The notes beneath the pieces were generated by a model, which had not been told where the DNA came from, did no database searches, and was given only the letters and a program-made list of their open reading frames with translations. A stretch of 64,000 nucleotides of DNA from Microbacterium sp. 1.5R (GTDB lineage: Bacteria; Actinomycetota; Actinomycetes; Actinomycetales; Microbacteriaceae). Position numbers and translations under genes: made by a program. Below, piece by piece: positions 18,486 through 26,893 of this stretch (the first letter of the stretch is position 1; each line of letters starts with the position of its first letter). The stretch is taken from assembly GCF_007667425.1 (NCBI RefSeq), contig NZ_VDRC01000002.1, positions 1,017,072-1,081,071 of the forward strand. The letters are read 5' to 3'.

Positions 18486-18971
18486 ATGCGCATCCACATC
18501 GCCACCGATCACGCAGGACTCGACTTCTCGACGCAACTGCAGGAGCATCTGCGCACGGCGGGGCACGACGTCGTCGATCACGGTCCTGTCGAGTACGACG
18601 CGCTCGATGACTACCCGGCCTTCTGCATCCGGGCCGCGCAAGCAGTGGTCGCCGATCAGACCGCGGGCGTCGAGACGCTCGGCGTCGTCTTCGGGGGCTC
18701 GGGAAATGGCGAGCAGATCGCGGCGAACAAGGTCGAGGGCGTGCGCGCCGCACTCGTCTGGAACATCTCGACGGCTGAGCTCGCTCGTCAGCACAACGAT
18801 GCCAACGTGATCTCGATCGGTGCGCGTCAGCACACTTTCGACGAGGTGACGTCGTTCATCGACACCTTCATCGCCACGCCTTTCTCGGATGAGGAGCGTC
18901 ACGTGCGTCGGATCGCTCAGATCGCCGACTTCGAGCGCGACGGCTCGCTGCTCCCGGACCCGCGGGCCTGA
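18486..18971 (+). CDS. rpiB: Ribose-5-phosphate isomerase B
   Basis: A 161-residue cytosolic isomerase that interconverts ribose 5-phosphate and ribulose 5-phosphate in the pentose phosphate pathway. The RpiB/LacAB fold starts with MRIHIATDHAG. It contains the GGSGNGEQIAANKVEGVRAAL phosphate loop at about residues 75-95, where mycobacterial RpiB also uses Ser/Glu in place of the Cys of E. coli. RQHNDANVISIGAR follows. The C-terminal helix carries FSDEERHVRRI. The next gene (nei) begins two bases after the stop, as in mycobacteria, so the two are cotranscribed. Confidence 0.95.
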   Translation: MRIHIATDHAGLDFSTQLQEHLRTAGHDVVDHGPVEYDALDDYPAFCIRAAQAVVADQTAGVETLGVVFGGSGNGEQIAANKVEGVRAALVWNISTAELARQHNDANVISIGARQHTFDEVTSFIDTFIATPFSDEERHVRRIAQIADFERDGSLLPDPRA

Positions 18972-18972
18972 G

Positions 18973-19971
18973 ATGCCCGAGGGTCACTCCGTCCATCGGA
19001 TCGCGCGGCAGTTCGACCGGAACTTCATCGGCAAGACGCTGTCTGCCTCGAGCCCGCAGGGGCGGTTCGCCGAAGGTGCGGCGATCCTCGACGGTCGCGA
19101 GGCCGTGAGCGTCCAGGCGGTCGGGAAGCAGATGTTCCTGGAGGCCGAGGGCGACGTCTGGCTGCGCGTGCACCTCGGCCTGTACGGCGCCTGGGACTTC
19201 GCCGGGGAGATCGTGGTCGATCCGACGATCGCCTCGGCCAACGGGCGGATGGGCCAGACGAACCAGCGCGGCACGGTGCTGGACGAGCCGATCCTCGACG
19301 ACGCGGGGGAGAATTCCCTCTCGTCCATCGGGGCCCCGCGTCGCACCCGCGTGCATGTGCGCATGTCGGAGCAGACGAAGGGGTTGGGCGACGAGGGCGT
19401 CGAGTGGCCGCCGCCGGTCGTCGGACAGGTGCGGCTGCGCCTCATGACCGACATCACGGCGGCGGATCTGCGTGGGCCGACGGCCTGCGTGCTGCAGACG
19501 CCGGACGAGGTGCTCGCGACGATCGCGAAGCTCGGACCCGATCCGCTCGTCGGTGATCCGGTGCAGAACGAGGAGCGCTTCGTGCGAGCGGTGCGCAAGA
19601 CGCAGACCGTGATCGCCCTCCTGCTCATGGACCAGTCCGTCGTCAGCGGTATCGGCAACGTCTACCGCGCGGAGATGCTCTTCCGTCAGCGCCTCAACCC
19701 GCACACCCCGGGCAAGCAGGTGCCGGAGGACGTCGTGCGTGCTCTCTGGCGCGACTGGGTGCGGCTGCTGGCGATCGGCGTGGAGACCGGTCAGATGATG
19801 ACGATGGACGACCTGTCGCCGGATGCCTATCGCGCCGCGATGGCCAGTCGCGACGACCGTCACTGGGTCTATCACCGCGCCGGACTCCCTTGTCGGGTCT
19901 GCGGCACGGAGATCGCCCTCGAGGAGATCGGCGCCCGCAAGCTCTACTGGTGCCCGCGCTGCCAGGCGTGA
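18973..19971 (+). CDS. nei: Endonuclease VIII-like DNA glycosylase (Fpg/Nei)
   Basis: A 332-residue base-excision repair glycosylase/AP lyase for oxidised bases. After Met removal the N-terminus is PEGHSVHRIARQF, giving the catalytic Pro and Glu of the family. A VSGIGNVYRAEMLF helix-two-turn-helix lies at about residues 220-233. The C-terminal zinc finger CRVCGTEIALEEIGARKLYWCPRCQ has four Cys. The PEGHxxHR start points to Nei rather than Fpg. The order rpiB-nei near pepN and glbO is shared with Mycobacterium tuberculosis, supporting the Nei1 assignment. Confidence 0.92.
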   Translation: MPEGHSVHRIARQFDRNFIGKTLSASSPQGRFAEGAAILDGREAVSVQAVGKQMFLEAEGDVWLRVHLGLYGAWDFAGEIVVDPTIASANGRMGQTNQRGTVLDEPILDDAGENSLSSIGAPRRTRVHVRMSEQTKGLGDEGVEWPPPVVGQVRLRLMTDITAADLRGPTACVLQTPDEVLATIAKLGPDPLVGDPVQNEERFVRAVRKTQTVIALLLMDQSVVSGIGNVYRAEMLFRQRLNPHTPGKQVPEDVVRALWRDWVRLLAIGVETGQMMTMDDLSPDAYRAAMASRDDRHWVYHRAGLPCRVCGTEIALEEIGARKLYWCPRCQA

Positions 19972-19982
19972 CCACGCGGTCA

Positions 19983-19988
19983 TAGGCT
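19983..19988 (+). promoter_or_regulatory. Candidate -10 element of the paiB-like gene
   Basis: TAGGCT ends six bases before the ATG at 19995; the six bases between are all G. Confidence 0.45.
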
Positions 19989-19994
19989 GGGGGG

Positions 19995-20636
19995 ATGCGT
20001 CAGAACCCCAGCTTCACCCTCGCCGACGTCGATGAGATCCGTCGGATCGTCGACGCCAATCCCTGGGCGACGATCGTCAGCCACGGGCCCGACGGACTCG
20101 TCTCGTCGCACTACGTGGTGCTGCTCGACCAAGAGCGCGACGACCTGACGATCGTCGGCCACGTCGGTCGACCGGACGACCTGATCCACGGGATGGGCGA
20201 GCGAGAGCTGCTGGTGATCTTCCAGGGGCCACACGGTTACATCTCCCCGGGCTGGTACGGCGACGTGCAGGCTGTGCCCACCTGGAACTACACGGCCGTG
20301 CACCTCGCCGGCGTGCCGGAGATCCTCGACGACGACGAGAACCTCGCTGTGCTCGACCGGCTCGTCGACCGGTTCGAAGGGCTGATGCCGGACCCGCGCC
20401 GCATGTGGCAGCGCCCGAACGACGACGCCTTCGTGAAGCGGTTGGCCGCAGGCACCGTGGGGTTCCGGCTCACACCGACCCGCGTGGTCGCGAAGCGCAA
20501 GCTCAGTCAGAACAAGCCGACCGACACGGTGGATGCCGTGATCGATGCGCTGGAAGGCGGCGGGCCGTACGCCCACCCCGAGCTCGCCGCCGAGATGCGC
20601 CGTGCGCGCGACGCGCGAGCGGACGCCGCGCGGTGA
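19995..20636 (+). CDS. PaiB-family FMN-binding protein
   Basis: A 213-residue split-barrel flavin-binding protein of the PaiB family. The family is annotated as a negative transcriptional regulator from Bacillus, where it affects sporulation and protease genes. The fold starts NPSFTLADVDEIRRIVDANPWATIVS. The signature GPHGYISPGWYGDVQAVPTWNY is near residues 77-98, and the C-terminal LSQNKPTDT is another family mark. There is no DNA-binding helix visible, so an enzymatic or ligand-binding role is as likely as a regulatory one. The stop overlaps the GTG of the amidohydrolase gene. Confidence 0.88.
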   Translation: MRQNPSFTLADVDEIRRIVDANPWATIVSHGPDGLVSSHYVVLLDQERDDLTIVGHVGRPDDLIHGMGERELLVIFQGPHGYISPGWYGDVQAVPTWNYTAVHLAGVPEILDDDENLAVLDRLVDRFEGLMPDPRRMWQRPNDDAFVKRLAAGTVGFRLTPTRVVAKRKLSQNKPTDTVDAVIDALEGGGPYAHPELAAEMRRARDARADAAR

Positions 20637-22129
20637 GCTCCGTCGGCGAGACGATCGGCACCGTGGCATCTGTGCGGATCGCCGGTCCCGGTCGGGAGTT
20701 CCTGGCAGACGACGAACCCGTCGACCTGTTCATCGACGAAGGGCGGATCGTCGACATCGCCCCGACGGGTGCGCTTGCTCCCCGTGGCGAGGTGCTCGAC
20801 GGCGAGGGCGCATGGGTCGTCCCCGGTCTCTGGGACAACCACGTCCACACGGTCCAGTGGGCCCTCGAATCCCAGCGCACGCCGCTCGGAGTCGCCGCAT
20901 CGGCGGTGGAGGCCGCTCGCATCATGTCGCGAGCGATGCCGCTGCCGGACGGGCGCCGTGTGGGCAGTGGATTCCGCGATGTTCTGTGGCCGGACGCGCC
21001 GAGCGTCGAGCTGCTCGACGCCGTGACGGGAGAGGTGCCGACCTACCTGATCAACGCCGACGTGCACAGCACCTGGCTGAACTCCGCCGCTCTGCGTCGT
21101 GAGGGATTCGACGCGATCGACGGGGTGCTGCGTGAGGCGGACGCGTTCGAGATCTCGCGGCGGCTGAATGCGGCCGACCCGGATCACGGCGACCGTGCCG
21201 TCGTCGCCGCCGGTTCCCGCGCCGCAGCGCGAGGCGTCACGGGCCTGGTCGACTTCGACATGGCGTGGAACGCCGATGCGTGGCCGCGGCGGGTGATGGC
21301 CGGATTCGCCGCGCATCGCGTCGAATTCGCCGTCTACCCCTTCGATCTTCCGCGCGCGATCTCGGCGGGACTCCGCACCGGAGAGCTGCGTGAGCTCGCC
21401 GACGCGCCCGACGCGGGGCGTGGTCTGGTCCATGTCGGGCCGCTGAAGATCATCAGCGACGGGTCCCTCGGGACGCGCACCGCCGCCTGCTCGCATGCCT
21501 ATCCCGACGACCCCGAGAACTACGGGGTGCTCACGGTGCCACCAGCGGAACTCACAGAACTGCTGACGATCGCGACCGGCGCGGGGCTTGGGGCGGCCGT
21601 GCACGCGATCGGTGATCGGGCGGTGACGGCTGCCCTCGACGCCTTCACCGTGACCGGGGCCGTCGGGACGATCGAGCACGCCCAGCTGGTCCGTCACGCA
21701 GATCTCGCGCGTTTCGCCCGGCTGGGCATCATCGCGAGCGTCCAGCCTCAGCACGCTCTCGACGACCGCGACGTCGTGGGTACCCACTGGGCGTCCCAGA
21801 CGTCGATCGGCTACCCGCTGAAGGCCCTGCGGGACGCAGGTGTCGGCCTGCGCTTCGGGTCCGATGCTCCCGTGGCCCCGTTGGACCCCTGGCTCGCCAT
21901 CGCCGCCGCCGTCGCACGCACCGACGACGACCGCGAGCCCTGGCACCCGGAGGAGGCGCTCGGCCTCGACGACGCGCTCCGCGCCAGCATCCGCTCGGAG
22001 ACTCGGCCTGACGAGGTCGCAGACATCGTGCTGTGCGGCGAGGACCCCCGCTCGGCCGACGGCGAGACCCTGAGGCGCATGCCCGTGGTCGCGACCCTCC
22101 TCGGCGGCCGTCTGACGCATCGCGCGTGA
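20633..22129 (+). CDS. Amidohydrolase family protein (YtcJ-like)
   Basis: A 498-residue metal-dependent hydrolase. The metal motif DNHVH is at about residues 65-69. The rest of the site is DGSLGTRTAACSHAYPD near 279, HAIGDRAV near 323, the EHAQ His near 345 and FGSDAPVAPLDPW near 407. This arrangement belongs to the YtcJ/LAF3 group of amidohydrolases, whose substrates are mostly unknown N-acyl or amide compounds. A small beta-sandwich domain is built from both ends. GTG at 20633 overlaps the upstream stop (GTGA), so the two are translationally coupled. Confidence 0.9.
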   Translation: MSSVGETIGTVASVRIAGPGREFLADDEPVDLFIDEGRIVDIAPTGALAPRGEVLDGEGAWVVPGLWDNHVHTVQWALESQRTPLGVAASAVEAARIMSRAMPLPDGRRVGSGFRDVLWPDAPSVELLDAVTGEVPTYLINADVHSTWLNSAALRREGFDAIDGVLREADAFEISRRLNAADPDHGDRAVVAAGSRAAARGVTGLVDFDMAWNADAWPRRVMAGFAAHRVEFAVYPFDLPRAISAGLRTGELRELADAPDAGRGLVHVGPLKIISDGSLGTRTAACSHAYPDDPENYGVLTVPPAELTELLTIATGAGLGAAVHAIGDRAVTAALDAFTVTGAVGTIEHAQLVRHADLARFARLGIIASVQPQHALDDRDVVGTHWASQTSIGYPLKALRDAGVGLRFGSDAPVAPLDPWLAIAAAVARTDDDREPWHPEEALGLDDALRASIRSETRPDEVADIVLCGEDPRSADGETLRRMPVVATLLGGRLTHRA

Positions 22130-22159
22130 CGACCGCGACCGGACGGCTGCGAACACGAC

Positions 22160-22190
22160 GAAGGGCACCGGGATGATCCCGGTGCCCTTC
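22160..22190. terminator. Bidirectional terminator between amidohydrolase and dps
   Basis: A 14-bp perfect stem (GAAGGGCACCGGGA with TCCCGGTGCCCTTC) has a three-base loop. It lies between convergent genes 12 bases before the dps stop, and serves both. Confidence 0.85.
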
Positions 22191-22202
22191 GAGTCGGCGC
22201 TG

Positions 22203-22688
22203 TTACGCGGCGATGTGAGAGACGAGGAACCAGCGGTCCTTCTCGAGACCGCGCATGATCTCGATCGCGACGTCCTGGCTGGTCAGGTCGACCTCGTCGA
22301 GGCCGTCGATCGCGACCTTGAGGTCGACGAGGATCGCGTCGATGTCGGTGATGACCGCGCGCACCAGTTCATCCGACTGCGTGAAGCCCGCGGGCACGGA
22401 CGTATCGCCGGCCTTGACCGCGACCGTGCTGACGCGTGCGTCGATCGGCAGGCCGAGAGCGACGATGCGCTCCGCAGCGGTGTCGGCGAAGTCGCCGGCG
22501 TGGGCGACGATCGTGTCGAGCAGTTCGTGCACCCCGACGAAGTTCGCGCCGCGGACGTGCCAGTGCGCCTGCTTGCCGTTGATCGTGAGGGCCTGCAGGC
22601 CGAGGACGACGGGGGAGAGGAACTGGGCGGCTGCGGCCGCGACGGTGGGGTCGCTGGCGGTGGTGGGTACGGTCTGTGCCTTGCTCAT
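22203..22688 (-). CDS. dps: Dps-family DNA-binding ferritin-like protein
   Basis: A 161-residue protein that forms a dodecamer, oxidises and stores iron with peroxide, and can coat DNA in stress. The ferroxidase ligands are visible in the second helix region as HWHVRGANFVGVHELLDTIV (His, His and Asp) and in DFADTAAERIVALG (Asp and Glu). A short Ala/Thr-rich N-terminal tail precedes the four-helix bundle. The start has GGAGGAG upstream. No regulator gene is adjacent; the 140-base divergent gap to the carbonic anhydrase gene shows no clear operator. Confidence 0.95.
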   Translation of the reverse strand: MSKAQTVPTTASDPTVAAAAAQFLSPVVLGLQALTINGKQAHWHVRGANFVGVHELLDTIVAHAGDFADTAAERIVALGLPIDARVSTVAVKAGDTSVPAGFTQSDELVRAVITDIDAILVDLKVAIDGLDEVDLTSQDVAIEIMRGLEKDRWFLVSHIAA

Positions 22689-22816
22689 CGTGACTCCTCC
22701 GGAGTTGATCTCTTCTGCCTGATGAACACAACGCTACTCATCTGGATTCATTCCGCAAGCAAGCGAAGGCTGGGCTTAGTGGCCCGTGATTCCGCGGAAT
22801 CCGGGGCTCGTGAGGG

Positions 22817-22822
22817 TAGTCT
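22817..22822 (+). promoter_or_regulatory. Candidate -10 element of the gamma-carbonic anhydrase gene
   Basis: TAGTCT ends six bases before the ATG at 22829. Confidence 0.45.
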
Positions 22823-22828
22823 CGCCTC

Positions 22829-23365
22829 ATGAGCATCGCAGCTGGAGCATCCGTCCTCGCTCTCGGAGACAAGGTCCCCTCGATCGCCCAGGCGACGTTC
22901 GTCGCGGACGGTGCTCGTGTGATCGGGGACGTTCGTCTCGAGCCCGGCGCGAGCGTCTGGTACAACGCGGTGCTGCGAGCGGACTCGGCGCAGATCGTCG
23001 TGGGCGAGGGCAGCAACGTCCAGGACAACGTCTCGGTGCACGTCGATGTCGGGCACCCTGTGCGCATCGGGGCGAAGGTGTCGATCGGTCACAACGCGGT
23101 CGTGCACGGGTGCACGATCGGCGACGGCTCGCTGATCGGCATGGGCGCTGTGGTGCTCAGCGGTGCGGTGATCGGCGCGGGGTGCCTGGTCGCGGGAGGT
23201 GCGGTGGTGTTGGGCGGCACGGAAGTACCCGACGGCTCGCTCGTCGCCGGGGTGCCGGCGAAGGTGCGCAGGGCTCTGACGGACGAGGAGCGAGACGGGC
23301 TGATCGCCAACGCCGACCTCTATCTCGGTCATCTGCGCACCCATGAGGACGCCACTCCGGCGTGA
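22829..23365 (+). CDS. Gamma-carbonic anhydrase family protein
   Basis: A 178-residue left-handed beta-helix protein with hexapeptide repeats through most of its length. The family zinc ligands fit HVDVGHPVRIG (His-x5-His at about 71-76) and IGHNAVVHGC (His near 88 and 93). RADSAQIVVGEGSNVQDNVSVH is the conserved Arg-Asp/Gln-Asp block. The protein would form a trimer with zinc between subunits. Many family members (YrdA/PaaY type) have weak carbonic anhydrase or thioesterase activity, so the true substrate is uncertain. It is followed closely by tRNA-Met on the same strand. Confidence 0.9.
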   Translation: MSIAAGASVLALGDKVPSIAQATFVADGARVIGDVRLEPGASVWYNAVLRADSAQIVVGEGSNVQDNVSVHVDVGHPVRIGAKVSIGHNAVVHGCTIGDGSLIGMGAVVLSGAVIGAGCLVAGGAVVLGGTEVPDGSLVAGVPAKVRRALTDEERDGLIANADLYLGHLRTHEDATPA

Positions 23366-23378
23366 GCGCGTCGACCGC

Positions 23379-23384
23379 TAGGCT
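23379..23384 (+). promoter_or_regulatory. Candidate -10 element of tRNA-Met
   Basis: TAGGCT lies nine bases before the 5' end of the tRNA. Confidence 0.5.
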
Positions 23385-23393
23385 TGTCCTCGC

Positions 23394-23467
23394 GGGGCGG
23401 TGGCCAAGCTGGTTAAGGCAGTGGGCTCATAACCCAACGATCGCGGGTTCAAGTCCCGCCCGCCCTA
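23394..23467 (+). tRNA. tRNA-Met (CAT), elongator type
   Basis: The cloverleaf has acceptor GGGGCGG pairing with CCGCCCT (the first pair is G-U), D arm GCCAAGCTGGTTAAGGC, anticodon loop CTCATAA with CAT, and T arm GCGGGTTCAAGTCCCGC. The discriminator is A and CCA is not encoded. The D arm and the lack of three G-C pairs at the foot of the anticodon stem favour an elongator. Isoleucine identity through a modified C34 was considered less likely. Confidence 0.88.
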
Positions 23468-23601
23468 CTCCCGCACTCGCGAACGATCTGACGCGACCGC
23501 GAACATGTCAAGCCCTTGTTCGGCGGATCGCCGTGCTGCCACCCTGAGGAACGGAACGACGGGCTCACCCTGCCCGACACGTCCGCAATCTAGGAGGCAT
23601 C

Positions 23602-23805
23602 ATGACCATCGGCACCGGCGTCGTGCTCTTCGTTATCGGCGCGATCCTCGTCTTCGCGCTGAACATCCAGCTGGACTGGGTGAACCTCGACATGATCGGT
23701 TACATCCTGATGGCGGCGGGCGCGCTCGTCTTCGTCATCGGACTGGTCCTGCTCGTCGCTCGTCGTGGTCGCGGCGACAGGGTCGTCGAGCGAGATGTGA
23801 TCTGA
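23602..23805 (+). CDS. Small two-helix membrane protein, DUF6458-like
   Basis: A 67-residue membrane protein. Two hydrophobic segments (about residues 7-24 and 33-53) are separated by the short loop NIQLDWVNLDMIG, and the tail is basic (RRGRGDRVVERD). The start MTIGTGVVLFVIGAILVFALN matches, as far as I recall, the DUF6458 peptides found throughout Microbacteriaceae and relatives. No function is known. The start has a strong AGGAGG five bases upstream. Confidence 0.8.
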   Translation: MTIGTGVVLFVIGAILVFALNIQLDWVNLDMIGYILMAAGALVFVIGLVLLVARRGRGDRVVERDVI

Positions 23806-23811
23806 CGCGTC

Positions 23812-24162
23812 TCAGTCCGCTGAAGACCTGAGTACCCCGGGGCCGGCGTCGATCGGCTCCGGGGTTTCCAGGTGCTCGTCGATGAGGGTGATCCCGCCGC
23901 TGGAGTTCGCGGAGTGGGCGAGCTCCTCGATCCACCGTCTGCTGAGTTCGGGGGCCTCCGGGTCCTGGAAGACGAAACGCAGCGGGATCGACGGGTGCAG
24001 CCAGATCGTCGAACGTCCGTCCGGTTGTCCTTCGGGGTGTCGCCACGAGAGGGTGAAGCTCTCGTTGCGACGGAGCTTGGTCGCCACCACAACCTTCAGG
24101 TGCGCGAGCGCGCGGTCGTCGATCTGGATCGGCTCGGAGTCGCCGTAGTACAGAGAACCCAT
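23812..24162 (-). CDS. Conserved Microbacteriaceae protein, 116 residues
   Basis: A 116-residue soluble protein beginning MGSLYYGDSEPIQIDDRALAH. It is followed by KVVVATKLRRNESFTLSW and a STIWLHPSIPLRFVF strand. This pattern is common in Microbacteriaceae as a family of unknown function (DUF7882 as far as I recall). It has sometimes been mislabelled as an ATP-dependent DNA ligase, although it has no ligase motif. The N-terminal part looks like a small beta domain and the C-terminal part is a short helical tail. It is convergent with the small membrane protein gene, whose stop is six bases away. Confidence 0.75.
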   Translation of the reverse strand: MGSLYYGDSEPIQIDDRALAHLKVVVATKLRRNESFTLSWRHPEGQPDGRSTIWLHPSIPLRFVFQDPEAPELSRRWIEELAHSANSSGGITLIDEHLETPEPIDAGPGVLRSSAD

Positions 24163-24248
24163 ACCTCGGAATCTAAGCTCTCGCGGGGCCCGCGCTGCAC
24201 CGCGGCGTCATGCCGCGCCGCGCAGGCGAACAGTCTCTTCGCCTGACG

Positions 24249-25178
24249 TCACCTTCGATGCTTGCCTGCCGTCACCGAGGGCAGGACGCCGAAGGCCTCC
24301 CGGTACGCGGCGGCGAAGCGCGATGGGTGTGCGTACCCCCAGCGGCGGGCGATCGCGGCCACCGTCGTGGGCACCCCGGATCGCAGTTCACGGTGTGCGC
24401 CGTCGAGCCGCGCCTGGCGGAGGCACTCCGCGGGGGTGACATCGAGCGCACGTCGGAACGCGTATTGCAGCCCACGAGTCGAGATGTGCACGGCGGCAGC
24501 CACATCGTCGATCGTGATCGGCCGGTGCGCATTCTCAGCGATGAACGCGAGAGCTCGTCTGACCGTTGCAGGCGCGGGCGCGGTCTGCGGGGAGCGCGAT
24601 CGCCTGTTGAGGATGGTCGTCGCGAACGACGACAGCGTCGTGGTGGCTGCGTGGCGAGCCAGTTCGGCGCGAAGCAGTGCATCTCCGTCATCCATCGCCT
24701 CGATGCTGCGCTCGACGTAGTCGAACATGCGGTCCCACGCAGCAGCCGAAGCGGCCGTGGTCGGGGAGATGTCGGTGACGTGGAGTGACATCGCGTCGTC
24801 ACCCGTGATCCGCCGCGCGAGAGCCTCGAGAGGCTCGCGGTCGAACGCCAGAGCTGTCACCTGCGCCCCTTCGTCCCAGTGCGCATCCACTCGCGGGCCA
24901 TCCGTGAACCAGGGGTGGGTGGGGTCGAGATCGGATCGGCTGGAGTTCATCCGCACGTCGCGGGCGTGCACGCGGCAGGCGAGGAACTGGTCCTGCGGCT
25001 CGGCCGTGCAGTGGACCTGCGCCGCGAGTTCGTACCGGATGACGCTCATACCGCTGAGCTCTTCGGAGTGCCAGTCGAAACGGAACCGCGTCGGGTCCAC
25101 ATCGTGCAGGACCGCCGAGGGGACGTACTGCTGCCAGGTGGCCTCGACGAGGGCGACATCACGGGTATGAAGACGCAC
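24249..25178 (-). CDS. AraC-family transcriptional regulator
   Basis: A 309-residue regulator. The C-terminal 100 residues form the two-helix-turn-helix AraC domain. The first is ITIDDVAAAVHISTRGLQYAFRRALDVTPAECLRQARLDGAHREL; the second is TTVAAIARRWGYAHPSRFAAAYREAFGVLP. The N-terminal domain (about 1-190) is a sensing domain of the AraC-binding-like type with no recognised ligand. GTG at 25178 is chosen because AGAGAGGA lies eight bases upstream; a TTG two codons earlier is worse spaced. The gene overlaps the upstream exonuclease gene by 20 bases. No target is evident. Confidence 0.88.
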   Translation of the reverse strand: MRLHTRDVALVEATWQQYVPSAVLHDVDPTRFRFDWHSEELSGMSVIRYELAAQVHCTAEPQDQFLACRVHARDVRMNSSRSDLDPTHPWFTDGPRVDAHWDEGAQVTALAFDREPLEALARRITGDDAMSLHVTDISPTTAASAAAWDRMFDYVERSIEAMDDGDALLRAELARHAATTTLSSFATTILNRRSRSPQTAPAPATVRRALAFIAENAHRPITIDDVAAAVHISTRGLQYAFRRALDVTPAECLRQARLDGAHRELRSGVPTTVAAIARRWGYAHPSRFAAAYREAFGVLPSVTAGKHRR

Positions 25179-25914
25179 GGGCAAGATCCTCTCTCAGGGG
25201 CGCGCTGCGGGGGCGCACCGGCCACGTCCCGTCGATGGTCTCTTCCGGGTCGATGCGGCCGATGCGGATGAAGTACTCGGTGAGGCTCGCAGCCTGGGAG
25301 CGGGCCCAGCGGATCTGCCTCTCGTGGAGCTCGGTGAGCGTCACGGGAAGGACGAACTGACGGGCCAGCGCCTGGGCGATGCGACCGGCCGCGACGGCAT
25401 CGGCGGAAGCATCGTGCGCATCCTCGAGTGGCACCGCGTAATGCGCCGCGACGACTTGCAACGTGCGCTTACCGGGCCGATATCGATCATAAGCCTTGTC
25501 GATGACCAGAGGGTCGATGACAGGGGAGGGGCTTTCGATCGCCGGAACGCCGTGGCGGCGCGCCTCGTGGGCGAGGAGCGAGAAGTCGTACGAGGCGTTG
25601 TACGCGACGACCGGCACTCCCTGCGCCAGCAGCGAGGCGAGGGCTGAGGACACCTGTGTCACCACCTCGAGCGCCGGTCGCCCGTGGGCTCGGGCGTGCA
25701 CGGTCGTAATCCCGTGCACGGAGGTCGCACCGTCGGGGATGGGGATGCCGGGATCGGCCATCCAGTTCCGAGCGGCGATCTCCACGCCTCGGGCATCGAG
25801 CACACCGACGTGCGCGGTCACGATGCGATCGTGCTCGACGTCGACGCCGGTGGTCTCGAGGTCGAACACCCCGACGCGCGTGATCCACTCGGGGATCGGG
25901 GCGTCGCGGGGCAT
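25159..25914 (-). CDS. DnaQ-like 3'-5' exonuclease
   Basis: A 251-residue DEDDh exonuclease. Motif Exo I VFDLETTGVD is at about residues 15-24, Exo II appears as VAYNASYDFSLL, and Exo III as HDASADAVAAGRIAQAL with the catalytic His and Asp. The family includes the DNA polymerase III proofreading subunit, but this protein has no clear polymerase-binding tail. It is more likely a free-standing repair or nucleic-acid-trimming exonuclease. The C-terminal 65 residues (ELHERQIRWARSQAASLTEYF onward) are shared with actinobacterial homologues. It overlaps the AraC gene and is divergent from the hydrolase gene. Confidence 0.9.
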   Translation of the reverse strand: MPRDAPIPEWITRVGVFDLETTGVDVEHDRIVTAHVGVLDARGVEIAARNWMADPGIPIPDGATSVHGITTVHARAHGRPALEVVTQVSSALASLLAQGVPVVAYNASYDFSLLAHEARRHGVPAIESPSPVIDPLVIDKAYDRYRPGKRTLQVVAAHYAVPLEDAHDASADAVAAGRIAQALARQFVLPVTLTELHERQIRWARSQAASLTEYFIRIGRIDPEETIDGTWPVRPRSAPLREDLARASSYP

Positions 25915-25980
25915 GGCATCACCGTAGAGCCGGCCACCGACATCGCGAGGCAACAACACGGGAATGGCCACCGGCGTCCG

Positions 25981-25986
25981 TAGACT
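25981..25986 (+). promoter_or_regulatory. Candidate -10 element of the alpha/beta hydrolase gene
   Basis: TAGACT ends seven bases before the ATG at 25994. Confidence 0.5.
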
Positions 25987-25993
25987 CGACACC

Positions 25994-26893
25994 ATGACAG
26001 TCCCGTCCCCGTACGCCGATCGCCTGAGCCGACTCGCGGTGGCTCGGCATGACGTCGAGGTGCGGGGGGCGAACACCGCGTACTGGGTGTACGGGCCGGC
26101 GGACGCCGAGGTCGTCGTCATCGCGGTCCACGGCTTCCGCGGCGAGCACCACGGGCTCGAGTCGGTGCTGGCCTTCCTTCCCGAGGCTCGGGTGATCGCC
26201 CCCGACCTCCCGGGATTCGGCGAGTCCGCGCCAGTGCCGGGGCGGATGTACGACCTCGACGAGTACGCGGCGTGGCTGACCGACTTCGCCGCACAGGTCG
26301 CTCCCGGGGCCGTGATCCTCGGTCACTCCTTCGGCTCGATCGTCACGTCTGCGGCCGTCGCATCCGGCCTCGCGACGCCCAGGCTGATCCTGATCAACCC
26401 GATCGGTGCGCCGGCGCTCGAGGGGCCGAAGGGCATCATGACGCGCCTCGCCGTGCTCTATTACGCGCTCGGCGCGCGACTTCCCGAACGACTCGGGACC
26501 GCGCTGCTGCGGAACGGACTCATCGTCCGGATCATGAGCATCGCCATGGCGAAGACCCGCGACCCGGCACTGCGACGGTTCATCCACGACCAGCACGACA
26601 CCTACTTCTCGCGCTTTGCCGACCGCGACGTGCTGAGAGACGCCTTCGTCGCGAGCGTCTCGCACGACGTGAGCGAGTTCGCGTCGTCGATCGAGGTGCC
26701 GACGCTGCTCATCGCCGCGCAGCGCGACGACATCACTCCGATCGAGGTCGAGCGGGAGCTGGTGCAGCGCTTCCCTGAGGCCGAGCTCGTCGAGATCGCC
26801 CATGTGGGGCACCTGATCCATTACGAGACGCCGACCGAGGCCGCCGGCGCGATCCGACGTTTCCTCAGGATTCCCGTTTCGCGAGGCCGATGA
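25994..26893 (+). CDS. Alpha/beta-fold hydrolase
   Basis: A 299-residue hydrolase with the classic alpha/beta order. The oxyanion strand is VVVIAVHGFRGEHHG (about residues 36-50) and the nucleophile elbow is GHSFGS (about 114-119, with Ser as nucleophile). An acid residue lies near AAQRDDITP, and the catalytic His is in HVGHLIHYETP near 272. A cap domain lies at about 145-220. Esterase, lactonase or epoxide hydrolase activity is possible; the substrate cannot be inferred. The last 29 bases overlap the end of the convergent Lrp/AsnC gene. Confidence 0.88.
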   Translation: MTVPSPYADRLSRLAVARHDVEVRGANTAYWVYGPADAEVVVIAVHGFRGEHHGLESVLAFLPEARVIAPDLPGFGESAPVPGRMYDLDEYAAWLTDFAAQVAPGAVILGHSFGSIVTSAAVASGLATPRLILINPIGAPALEGPKGIMTRLAVLYYALGARLPERLGTALLRNGLIVRIMSIAMAKTRDPALRRFIHDQHDTYFSRFADRDVLRDAFVASVSHDVSEFASSIEVPTLLIAAQRDDITPIEVERELVQRFPEAELVEIAHVGHLIHYETPTEAAGAIRRFLRIPVSRGR

